A stretch of DNA of 64,000 nt. It comes from Nocardia neocaledoniensis. Its GTDB lineage: Bacteria; Actinomycetota; Actinomycetes; Mycobacteriales; Mycobacteriaceae. The stretch covers positions 310,001 through 374,000 of the forward strand of contig NZ_QGTL01000003.1 of assembly GCF_003182135.1 (NCBI RefSeq), read 5' to 3'. The stretch's first letter is position 1. Each line of letters opens with the position of its first letter. The notes below the pieces were generated by a model, which worked only from the letters and a program-made list of their open reading frames with translations, was not told where the DNA came from and made no database searches. A program made the position numbers and the translations under genes. Of this stretch, positions 25,437 to 33,389 are shown one piece after another.

Positions 25437-28400
25437 GTGTCGGGTCTAGCCTCGGTCTTCGATCTGGTCCCCGGCTGGATCCTGCAGGCACTCAATTTCG
25501 GCACCGCGTATCCGAAGGGCGACGAAGACGATCTGTTCGCCCTCGGCGACGCGTGGAAGCAGGCCGCCGAGGAACTGCGCCAGCTCGAGCCGGACCTGCG
25601 CGCCGCCACCGACGCCACCGCGAAGTTCTACAGCGGGGACGGCGCGGTCGAGGTCAAGAAGGAGTTCGACAAGCTGTTCGCCGGCCCGAACTCCGTGGAC
25701 GAGCTGGCCAAGGCGCTGGAGGAACTGGGCACCTACACCCGCAACGGCGGAACCCAGCTGGAGTACACCAAGATCATGGAGGGCAGCTTCGCCCTCATCA
25801 CCGCCTACGCCGTCTACGCGTTGATCGCCGCCTGGCCGTGGGGGTCGGCCGGGGTGCCGCTGGCGCTGGCCGCGGGCCGGACCGCCGTGGGGGCGGCCGC
25901 CACCCGCGGCCTCCAGCAGCTGGCGTTGGAGGCGGGCCGCGTCGGCCTGCGCAATCTGCTCAAGCCGTATCTGAAGCAGATCACCATCGCCGGCCTGAAA
26001 GCGGGCGGCATGGGGATGGGCCTGGACGGGGGTATCCAGGCGTATCAGCTCGGGATGGGGCACCGCGACTCGTTCGACCTCGGTCAGAACCTGCGCACCG
26101 GATTCGAATGGGGCGCGGGCGGTGTGGTCGGCGCGCCCGTCGGCATGGGGATGCACAAGCTGCTCGGCCGCACCGGCATGAGCCCCGCCATGCGCGGGCT
26201 GCTCAGCGGCGTGACCGGTGGTGCCGCAGGCGGGCTCGGCATGTACGGCGGCGGACTGGCGTGGCAGGTCGGCGACCAGCTCGCGCACGGTTACTTCGAC
26301 GCGAACAAGATCGACACCACCTTCGACCCGAAGCTGGTCGTCGTCGGCGCGGCACTCGGCGGCGCGCACGGTGTGCGGTCCGGCGCGAGCCTCGGGCACG
26401 CGCCGACCATGGACGCGCCCAGGATGTCACCGGCCGCAGCGTCGGCGGCGAAGGCGCCGATCGTCACCGAGGCCTCCGTGCGCGAGGGCAAGCAGCTCTA
26501 CCACGATCTGGCCAAGCAAACCCATCCCGACCGCTTCGAACCGGGGGCCGAGCAGAACCGGGCCCGCGATGTCTTCCAGCGCGCGAACGACGTCAAGATC
26601 GACTCGCAGGGCCGCTACAGCGACCAGCACGTCGCCCGGCTCGAACAGCTGCGCACGGAATGGAACAACTCCGGCGCCGCGCCACGCGACGGTGCCACGG
26701 CGCGCCCGTCCGAGGCGGCGATGCGGGCCGAGACCCAGGGCCGCGCCGACTCGGGCGCCCGGCCCGAGGGCTCGACCACGCGGGCGGCCGAATCCGTGGT
26801 GCGCGCGTCGGATTCGGGCGCACGCACGGCTACCGGCGAGCGCGCTGCGACTGGGGCACCGGAAGCGCGAACCGGTGAACGTGCGGCCACCGGGGACGCC
26901 GCCGGAAAGAGCAAGACCAGGGCCGGGCTCGCCGAACAGCACAGTGCCACCTCGAATCTCACGGCAACGTCGAAGGACCGGGCGGCCGAGCCTGCTGGCG
27001 AGCAGCGCCGCGCCGAATCCGGCACCGAACAGGCCCGCGCCACCGCGCCGGGCGCGAGCGAGCCCGGCAGGCCGAAGGAACCGGCGGTAGCGGAACGACC
27101 CCGTACCGAAACCGAGCTCGTCCGGAGCGAGACGGCGGCCCGGCCCGCGCCGCCGGCCGTCGAGCCGGGCACGCGGCCGGGCGTCGCGCTGGAGCCGCAC
27201 GGCGGGTCCGCCGCGAGCGTCGCGGAGTTCCACGGCGAGGCGCGCCCGCCGAACCAGCCGGATCTGACCACGCGCGAAGTCGTCCATGTGGTGGAGGACA
27301 GCCTCGCGCTCATCACCCCGGAGGACGTGGCGTGGAATCGCGACACCAAGCGCTTCCTCCTGCCCGATGGCCGCGACATCAGCGTCACGGCCGAACCGAC
27401 GACCGGCGGCGCCGTCGCCGAGTTCCGCGGCCGCCCCGACGGCACCGGCTACGACGTGCACGTCTCACCGCGCGCGCGGGACCAGGATGTCGTCCGTGGT
27501 ATCGCGCACGAGATCGCCGAGATCCGGCTCGCGCAGGAACCCGAGATCATCATCGATCCCGTGCGGGAAAGCCCCGATCGCCTGACCGATCACCTCGGCG
27601 GCAGATTCGCGGAAGTCCGTGTGCTGCTCAACAAGATCGACGCGGCCACCATCGATCCCGCGCGAGCCGACCAGCTCCCCGGACTGCGCCGCGATCTGGC
27701 CGATCTCGCCGGACACCTCGACCTGCGGCCAGGCAGCACCGCCGAGCAGCTCCTCAGCGGGCACGATCCGGCTCTCGCGCACCGCTACGCGCTCGAGCGC
27801 TCGGGCCTGACCGAGCACCGTCCGATCTTCAGCGAATCGCTCACCGCGGCCGAATACGATCGCGGCAGCACCGCGCACCTGGCGACACTGAACGAGCTGG
27901 CCGCGGGCGAGCACGTGCGCGACCTGGTCGCCAACGAACGGCACGGCCTCGACGCCCGGATGCGCGAGGAACTGGCCCGGCGCATCTTCGACCCGATCTT
28001 CGAGAACCCGAATTTCCGTGAGGCCCGCAGGCACGTGCCGACCGCGCACCTGATGGCGGCCTTGGATCCACTCAACGTCGCCATCAACGATCCGAATCCG
28101 GCCGCGGCGCAGCGCGGCCGCGACCTGCACGAAGCCATCGACCGGTTCCACACCGCGATGCCGGAGCCCTTCCGCACGGCCATCGGTCCCGACGCGTTCC
28201 AGCGCATGCACGACGCGGCGCAGACACTGGCGTCCTCGCCGAATCGGTTCGCGGCCGTCCTCGAGCACGGCACCGGGCGGCTCGAAACCGACGGCGCCGC
28301 CGGCTCGATGAGCGAACTCCTGCACAGCGTCGACCGGGCGAACCGCGCCGCCGCCGCGAACGGGATCAATATCGAGTACACCGTGATGATCCACGAACCG

Positions 28401-29204
28401 GTGCACGGCCTCTCGGCCGTGGAGATCATTCCCCGGCCCCGGCCCCTGCATCGGCTTCCGCTGGAGCAGTACGTCTTCGGCGCGAACAACGAGCGGGTGG
28501 AGCTCGTGCACCGGCCACCGACCGGCGTGCCGAACGGGCACACCGTCGATGTGGGTGTCGGTCGCAGCGCGTTCGGTGTCGAGATGACGCCGCCCGCCGA
28601 TCGCACCGGGGGCGGGCTGGTCGTGAAGACCGAACTCGCCGAATCCTTCGCGATTCCCAGCCAGCGCAGGCGCAGCCTGGGCATTCTCGATCCCGGTCCG
28701 TTGACCGAACCCGGGACCGTACTGGTCTTCGGCGACATGCTCGGCGGCGGACACGTGCTGGGCGACGGGACCGCAGGCGGTGTCGGCCGGATCTTCGTCA
28801 ACAATGTCAGCGCCAAGCTGCCGCCCGAGGCCTACCTGTCCATCGCGGCGAATCTGGAGCGCACCCTCGCCCCCGGCGGCCGCATCGAACTGCAGTGGGA
28901 CATGAAGTCCGAGGCCGCCGACCCGAGCAAGGGCTTCCCCGGCGATCGCGGCCACATCGACGGCGACCAGCTGTGGACAGCACTGCTCGAGCACTACGAC
29001 AACCGACCGCCGTTCCGCATCGAGGAATACACGGAGTTTCCTGGCGCGGGCAACAACGATTACGACTACACCATCGACGCGGGCGCGAGCAATGTCCTGA
29101 ACAAGGACAAGATGGATTCCTTCTCCGCACCGCGACCGGACCATCGGATGGTGATCGTCTACGACCCGGCGCTCAGAGGGCTGCTCGCTCCGCCGCGGCG
29201 GTGA
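25437..29204 (+). CDS. CpnT-like polymorphic toxin candidate with WXG100-like N-terminus and internal J-like motif
   Basis: 1255 residues from GTG at 25437 with GGAGG six bases upstream, 22 bp after the YbaB-like gene. Residues 1-100 resemble the WXG100-like start of CpnT-type proteins; residues ~115-310 are Gly/Ala-rich hydrophobic helices, perhaps for membrane insertion. Residues ~345-410 look like a J-domain with an HPD motif at 363-365 (LAKQTHPDRF). A charged, low-complexity linker runs to ~620. From ~625 to ~1080 comes a soluble region with GIAHEIAEIRLAQ near 690. The last ~160 residues look Rossmann-like (VFGDMLGGGH near 1098, LAPGGRIELQW near 1143), recalling a class I methyltransferase. 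The toxic activity is not identified. The start of the giant gene is built the same way. Confidence 0.8.
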   Translation: MSGLASVFDLVPGWILQALNFGTAYPKGDEDDLFALGDAWKQAAEELRQLEPDLRAATDATAKFYSGDGAVEVKKEFDKLFAGPNSVDELAKALEELGTYTRNGGTQLEYTKIMEGSFALITAYAVYALIAAWPWGSAGVPLALAAGRTAVGAAATRGLQQLALEAGRVGLRNLLKPYLKQITIAGLKAGGMGMGLDGGIQAYQLGMGHRDSFDLGQNLRTGFEWGAGGVVGAPVGMGMHKLLGRTGMSPAMRGLLSGVTGGAAGGLGMYGGGLAWQVGDQLAHGYFDANKIDTTFDPKLVVVGAALGGAHGVRSGASLGHAPTMDAPRMSPAAASAAKAPIVTEASVREGKQLYHDLAKQTHPDRFEPGAEQNRARDVFQRANDVKIDSQGRYSDQHVARLEQLRTEWNNSGAAPRDGATARPSEAAMRAETQGRADSGARPEGSTTRAAESVVRASDSGARTATGERAATGAPEARTGERAATGDAAGKSKTRAGLAEQHSATSNLTATSKDRAAEPAGEQRRAESGTEQARATAPGASEPGRPKEPAVAERPRTETELVRSETAARPAPPAVEPGTRPGVALEPHGGSAASVAEFHGEARPPNQPDLTTREVVHVVEDSLALITPEDVAWNRDTKRFLLPDGRDISVTAEPTTGGAVAEFRGRPDGTGYDVHVSPRARDQDVVRGIAHEIAEIRLAQEPEIIIDPVRESPDRLTDHLGGRFAEVRVLLNKIDAATIDPARADQLPGLRRDLADLAGHLDLRPGSTAEQLLSGHDPALAHRYALERSGLTEHRPIFSESLTAAEYDRGSTAHLATLNELAAGEHVRDLVANERHGLDARMREELARRIFDPIFENPNFREARRHVPTAHLMAALDPLNVAINDPNPAAAQRGRDLHEAIDRFHTAMPEPFRTAIGPDAFQRMHDAAQTLASSPNRFAAVLEHGTGRLETDGAAGSMSELLHSVDRANRAAAANGINIEYTVMIHEPVHGLSAVEIIPRPRPLHRLPLEQYVFGANNERVELVHRPPTGVPNGHTVDVGVGRSAFGVEMTPPADRTGGGLVVKTELAESFAIPSQRRRSLGILDPGPLTEPGTVLVFGDMLGGGHVLGDGTAGGVGRIFVNNVSAKLPPEAYLSIAANLERTLAPGGRIELQWDMKSEAADPSKGFPGDRGHIDGDQLWTALLEHYDNRPPFRIEEYTEFPGAGNNDYDYTIDAGASNVLNKDKMDSFSAPRPDHRMVIVYDPALRGLLAPPRR

Positions 29205-30369
29205 CGCCGGCCAGGGTCAGCTGGTACATCGCCGAATCGATGTCGAAGGTGCCGTCGTCACCGAATATCTCGACGATCCCCGCGCGGGTAGCGATGCCGT
29301 GCTCGGCGGCGTCGACCAGCGCGCGGGCGGCCGCGCGCCGTCGCTCGCTCGCCTCGGTGCCGGGGACGCCCGCGACCACCCTGGCGGTCGTGTCGGCCGT
29401 CCAGATGCCCGGCACGGCTTCGGCGAGATGATCTGCGGCGGGTGACTCGCCGCGGTACCACGCACCGTCCTCCCACCAGTAGCAGAACGACAGCAGACCG
29501 CTCCCCGCCCGGGTGTTCAGTACCGGATCGGCCACCCACTCGGGTGCGCCGGCATACAGCGCGGGAAGTTCGGCACCCTCGTTGTAGGCGGCGTCGAGGG
29601 CCATCGCGTTCCACACTCCGCCGGAGAGCACCGCACGGCCGCCCGGCACCTCGTACAGTGTCGAACCGCTGGCGGAACCACCCTCGAACCAGCAGAGCGC
29701 GGGCAGCATCCGCGGTCCCTTGGCGGACCCGGCGGCGACGAACGCGGCCGCGATCACCGCCCAGCGCGCCCGCATCACCGGATACGGCGGAAAGTCGAAC
29801 TCCGACACCGTGGCCCGCACCCCCGCGGCGGCTTCGGTGCGCGCCAGCCGTGCCGCGGCACCGGGCCCGCGCAGCTGTCTGCCGCCGTGGTGCAGATACG
29901 CGGCCAGCCAAACCGGCAGCCGCCGACGCGGATGGACCGCGAGGTCGGCCAGGTAGGCGCGCGGCTCGAAGAGCTGGTCCGCCGGGAACGGCTCATCGCC
30001 GTAGTCGTGATCCACCTCGAGTTCGCCGGTGCTGCTCATCGTCATCACCAGCCGCCACCACGGCCCGTCACCGTAGCCCGCCGACAGTCCGCGGTGCTCG
30101 CGCACCGCGTCGAGGATGACCTTGTTCGGCTGCGCACGGACCGTCGCACCCTGCGCGTCCTCGAACAGCAGGTGAACCACTTCCGCCTCGACGGTCAGCG
30201 CGAACACCGCGGTCAGATTCCGCCAGCCCGCTGGGCCGAGTGCCGCTGTCTGCCTGGCGATCCGGTACGCCAGTTCGGTGATCTCCCGCGCCGGATCGGC
30301 AGGCACGGCGGTTTCCGGCGCCCGCGGGCCGAGGGCGAACGGCCGGTCCGGGATCGCTTCCTCGCCCAC
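29173..30369 (-). CDS. Putative immunity protein, YezG/DUF600-like N-half
   Basis: 398 residues from GTG at 30369 behind GAGGAG. The N-terminal half contains GDGPWWR...VDHDYGDEPFP, the pattern of YezG/DUF600-type immunity proteins. The second half (about 185-398) is a less familiar domain with VLSGGVWNAMALDAAYN. It is a full-length paralogue of the protein at 39124-40323. Its 3' end overlaps the 3' end of the convergent toxin-like gene by 32 bp, an arrangement that fits a toxin/immunity pair. Function inferred from position and family likeness. Confidence 0.65.
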   Translation of the reverse strand: MGEEAIPDRPFALGPRAPETAVPADPAREITELAYRIARQTAALGPAGWRNLTAVFALTVEAEVVHLLFEDAQGATVRAQPNKVILDAVREHRGLSAGYGDGPWWRLVMTMSSTGELEVDHDYGDEPFPADQLFEPRAYLADLAVHPRRRLPVWLAAYLHHGGRQLRGPGAAARLARTEAAAGVRATVSEFDFPPYPVMRARWAVIAAAFVAAGSAKGPRMLPALCWFEGGSASGSTLYEVPGGRAVLSGGVWNAMALDAAYNEGAELPALYAGAPEWVADPVLNTRAGSGLLSFCYWWEDGAWYRGESPAADHLAEAVPGIWTADTTARVVAGVPGTEASERRRAAARALVDAAEHGIATRAGIVEIFGDDGTFDIDSAMYQLTLAGVTAAAERAAL

Positions 30370-30505
30370 GCACTCACTCCTCGACGCACACCACTTTCAC
30401 AGCAGCCCCGCGCCTGTCCAGAGCTGCTGACCTCTGCGAAATATACCCGGTCCCAACAGATCACACTCGGGTGATCGGCTCGCTTGGTGACCGTGGCCGG
30501 CCGAT

Positions 30506-30555
30506 GAAAACGGGGCGAGGCCGGATGCCGAAGGCACAGGTCTCGCCCCGTTTTC
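30506..30555. terminator. Strong hairpin terminator ending the ESX substrate operon
   Basis: A perfect 14-bp stem (GAAAACGGGGCGAG at 30506-30519 and its complement at 30542-30555) is nested around a second small hairpin (TGCCTTCGGCA on the minus strand). The ends are A-rich on one side and T-rich on the other, so it can work in both directions. It lies about 40 bp after the stop of the last minus-strand gene. Confidence 0.85.
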
Positions 30556-30596
30556 GTTGGGCCACAGGGCCCGCGCTCGAGCGCGCCGACGCTGAC

Positions 30597-30890
30597 TCAG
30601 AAGTCGGCGAAACCGTCGCCGACCTTGCCGTCGGCCTCGAGCGCGCGGTTGAGCGCGGACTCGACCTGAGCGGCGAGCTTGTCGAGCTTGTCGAGGGTGT
30701 CGGTCAGCTCGGTGGTGACGTTCTTGTGCGCGGTGTCGAAGTTCGAGATCGCGTTGTCACCCTGCAGGTTGTTGCGGAAATCCGAAGCGGCGCCCTCGAG
30801 TTCGTCGATTTCGCCCTTCATCTTCCCGCCGTAGGTCTGCAGGTCGCTGAACAGCTCGTTCATCGCCGCGGGATCGTAAAGAATGGTCAT
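30597..30890 (-). CDS. Esx (WXG100 superfamily) protein, EsxA-like, without a WXG motif
   Basis: 97 residues from ATG at 30890 behind AGGAA. Two long amphipathic helices with a turn at NNLQGDNAISNF, where the WXG turn would be; Trp is replaced, giving QGD. Size, tandem pairing with the upstream WXG100 gene and place at the end of a pe-ppe-espG run identify it as the second Esx partner. It is expected to form a heterodimer with its neighbour and be exported. Last gene before the hairpin terminator. Confidence 0.85.
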   Translation of the reverse strand: MTILYDPAAMNELFSDLQTYGGKMKGEIDELEGAASDFRNNLQGDNAISNFDTAHKNVTTELTDTLDKLDKLAAQVESALNRALEADGKVGDGFADF

Positions 30891-30922
30891 GAGCTCAGTT
30901 CCTGTTCGTGTCTGATGCGCGG

Positions 30923-31252
30923 TCAGAGGTTGGTGTAGCCGCCGCCACCGCCGGTGGAGCCACCGCCGGACAGGCCCTGGCCGTCCATGTTCACCAGGGT
31001 GGACTTACCGGTGTTCACGGCTTCGGTGAGGCGGTCGAACTTCTTGTTCAGAGCGTCGGCCTCGTCGTGCCAGGCCTGGGCGACCTTCACGAACTCGTCG
31101 GAAGCGTCACCCTTCCAGCCACGGAGCACGGCCTGGGCCGCGTCGTCGATCTGGCCGACCGACGTACGAAGGTTGTTGATGGTGCCTTCGAGCTTGGAGA
31201 CGACGCCGTCTACGCCGCCTGCTTCTACACCTACTGGTCCCTGAGGGGGCAT
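30923..31252 (-). CDS. Esx (WXG100) protein, EsxB-like
   Basis: 109 residues from ATG at 31252 behind GAAAGG. A helix-turn-helix hairpin with a true WXG motif in VLRGWKGDASDEF. A Gly-rich tail (GGGSTGGGGGYTNL) follows the second helix. It lies 32 bp before the partner gene and 41 bp after the espG gene. Expected role: secreted Esx dimer subunit. Confidence 0.9.
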   Translation of the reverse strand: MPPQGPVGVEAGGVDGVVSKLEGTINNLRTSVGQIDDAAQAVLRGWKGDASDEFVKVAQAWHDEADALNKKFDRLTEAVNTGKSTLVNMDGQGLSGGGSTGGGGGYTNL

Positions 31253-31293
31253 GTGCCGAACCTTTCTTACTTGATGGTTGAAACGGAGGATGG

Positions 31294-32085
31294 CTACTCG
31301 GGCCGCCACCCCCCACCGGGAAGCCCCTCGAGGAGCGCACCGACAGCCTGGGTCAGGCGGTGGTCGGTGCCCGGCGTGATGGTCGACCACACCTGCCCGT
31401 CGGGCGCCGTCATCGGCGCTACGACGATCCGGCCGCGCGCGGTGTCGTACACCGCGACCGCGCCAGGGGCTCGGGTGGTCAGCCCGTCGTGGTGGACTTG
31501 GGCGACGATCTCGGTGTAGCCACGGCAGCTGCCGAAGGCCGCGCCGAGCACGGTCGCCTGGTGCGCGTCGATACCGAGCGCGTACATCGCGTCCACGTAC
31601 TGGGAAGTGGTCTCCGCGGCGTCGAGGCGCGCCGCCAGGTCGTCGGCAGCGACACTCACCGCGGCCACCTCGGCCGGCGCGCAGCTGGGCAGCGCGGCGA
31701 GCAGCAGGCGGGCGAGTTCACGGTCGGAGCCGTCGATGGAGTCGGTGCTGATCTCGAAGGTGGCGCCGGTGCGCACGGCGCTGGCATGGCCGGAACCGCG
31801 GCGCGCCAGGCAGATTCGCCGCCGGTCCTCCTCGCCGTAGCTGCGCGCGACGAGCTCGGCGTCGGGTTGGGCCAGCGTGTAGAGGGCGTCGGCGAGTTCG
31901 GGCTCGACGTCGCCGTAGGCGTCGAAGACACCGAGGGTGGTGAGTTCGGCGACAGCGGCGTCCCTGGCCGCGCGCCAGGCGTCGAAGGTGTCCTGCTGCG
32001 GGCCGACCGCGAGGACCAGCGGCAGCGTCTGCACGCCGAGCCGGTCGGCGACGGCCAGCAGCGAGTCGTTGGTGAGGGTCGTCAT
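31294..32085 (-). CDS. espG: EspG family chaperone for PE/PPE proteins
   Basis: 263 residues. ATG at 32085 overlaps the PPE stop (ATGA); the frame is open upstream but would overlap the PPE gene. The start MTTLTNDSLLAVADRLGVQTLP and the C-terminal GRIVVAPMTAPDGQVWSTITPGTDHRL are characteristic of EspG. EspG binds the tip of the PPE partner and brings PE/PPE pairs to the ESX machine; EccA then recycles it. The order pe-ppe-espG-esx-esx matches mycobacterial ESX-3 and ESX-5. Confidence 0.88.
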   Translation of the reverse strand: MTTLTNDSLLAVADRLGVQTLPLVLAVGPQQDTFDAWRAARDAAVAELTTLGVFDAYGDVEPELADALYTLAQPDAELVARSYGEEDRRRICLARRGSGHASAVRTGATFEISTDSIDGSDRELARLLLAALPSCAPAEVAAVSVAADDLAARLDAAETTSQYVDAMYALGIDAHQATVLGAAFGSCRGYTEIVAQVHHDGLTTRAPGAVAVYDTARGRIVVAPMTAPDGQVWSTITPGTDHRLTQAVGALLEGLPGGGWRPE

Positions 32086-33062
32086 GGTCGTCCCTCCGCG
32101 GTGGCGGTGCCGCCGGTCTGCGGCGCGCTGCGCTCGGCGACGCCGAGCACGGCGGGCGCGGCCTGGATCTCGCCCTCGGCGACCAGCTGGTCGGACTCCT
32201 CGTAGGCGATGCCCGCGCGGGGGAAGCGGGCGGCGGAGTCCTGCGCGCCGGGCGCCATGGCACCGGGAACGAGCGGCGCCGCCTGGCCTGCCGGGGTGGC
32301 CACGGGTGTCGGCTGCGCGGTGGTGGTGCCGACCGCCGTGGCGGACTGGACGAAAACGGGTGCGCGATAAGCGGTTTGCACAGGAGCGGGCATCGAGGGC
32401 AGCGCGCCGAGGCCGATCGCGCCGAGGCCCGGCATGGCCGCGGCGCCCGGCGTCGGCGTGGCGGCGTTCTGCCCGGACTGCTCGCCCGCCAGCGCGGCTT
32501 CGGGCGCGATCGAGGGCGGCGGCGCGTGCAGCCACGGCGTCGCCAGCGGTTCGGTGGCGGCCTCGTAGCTGCGCATCACCCGGGAGGCGACGGCCTTGGC
32601 CACGTCGGCCTCGGCGTCGGTCTGCGCCGCGATCGCCTTGATCGGGGCGCCGAGAGCGGTGCCCACCTGCTCCAGCGCCTGCTGCATCGCGGTGATGGCG
32701 GCGATGTCGGCGGTATTGGGCATGGCCAGCGCCGCCACCTCGTAGGCCATGACCTGTGCCTGCAGCCGCGCGGCGTTGGCGGTCGCGGCGGCGGCGGTCT
32801 CGATCAGCCATTCCCGCAGCGTCGAGATACGTTCCCACACTTGCTCGCTGCTCCCGGACTTCCAGGAGCCACGCAAGGTCTGCAGCACCTGCTCGTAGTC
32901 GAGCACGGCCGCGCCGAAGGCCGCGGCGAGCCGCGTCCAGGCGGCGGCCGCGTCGGCCATCGGCATCGGGCCGGCACCGGTGGTGAGGTCGGTGGCGAGC
33001 TTGTCGGGCTCGCGCGCCTCCCACACCACTCCGGTGAAGCCGGGCTGCGGTGGTTCGATCAT
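32082..33062 (-). CDS. PPE-family protein, ESX substrate
   Basis: 326 residues from ATG at 33062, which overlaps the PE stop (ATGA). The N-terminal ~170 residues are the helical PPE domain (GFTGVVWEAREPDKLATDL at the start, LRGSWKSGSSEQVWERI at the WxG turn). The C-terminal ~150 residues are Ala/Pro-rich and low in complexity. Expected to pair with the PE protein next to it, be held by EspG, and be exported to the cell surface or outside. Confidence 0.88.
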   Translation of the reverse strand: MIEPPQPGFTGVVWEAREPDKLATDLTTGAGPMPMADAAAAWTRLAAAFGAAVLDYEQVLQTLRGSWKSGSSEQVWERISTLREWLIETAAAATANAARLQAQVMAYEVAALAMPNTADIAAITAMQQALEQVGTALGAPIKAIAAQTDAEADVAKAVASRVMRSYEAATEPLATPWLHAPPPSIAPEAALAGEQSGQNAATPTPGAAAMPGLGAIGLGALPSMPAPVQTAYRAPVFVQSATAVGTTTAQPTPVATPAGQAAPLVPGAMAPGAQDSAARFPRAGIAYEESDQLVAEGEIQAAPAVLGVAERSAPQTGGTATAEGRP

Positions 33063-33364
33063 CGTCCGTTGAAGCCGCTGGTGTTGTCGGTTTCCATCTG
33101 GTCGAACTCGCTGACCTGCGCGCGCAGCGTGGCGGCGAGCTTGCTCATCTCGTGCGCGCCCGCCTCGGCGCCGGTCAGGTAGTCGTCGGCGACACCGTTG
33201 GCCGTGGTCGCGGCGCGTGCCGAGACCTCGTCGGTGCCCGCGGGCGCCACGTGCAGGGCCGGCGCGACCGCCGTCAGCTCGGTGGTGAGCCGGTCGGCGA
33301 TGCCGTCCAGCGCGGCCGCGGCTTTGCTCGCCGCGGTCGAATCGAATTCGAAGGTATTGCTCAT
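33059..33364 (-). CDS. PE-family protein, partner of the adjacent PPE
   Basis: 101 residues from ATG at 33364 with GGAG upstream. The helical-hairpin segment LHVAPAGTDEVSARAATTANG is close to the conserved PE core. There is no extended C-terminal domain. Overlaps the PPE start by 4 bp, as expected for proteins made in equal amounts. A YxxxD/E-type export signal may be given by YLTGAEAG or a nearby segment, but I cannot fix it. Confidence 0.82.
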   Translation of the reverse strand: MSNTFEFDSTAASKAAAALDGIADRLTTELTAVAPALHVAPAGTDEVSARAATTANGVADDYLTGAEAGAHEMSKLAATLRAQVSEFDQMETDNTSGFNGR

Positions 33365-33389
33365 CTGTCGCTCCTGTCGTGGTGCCGCG

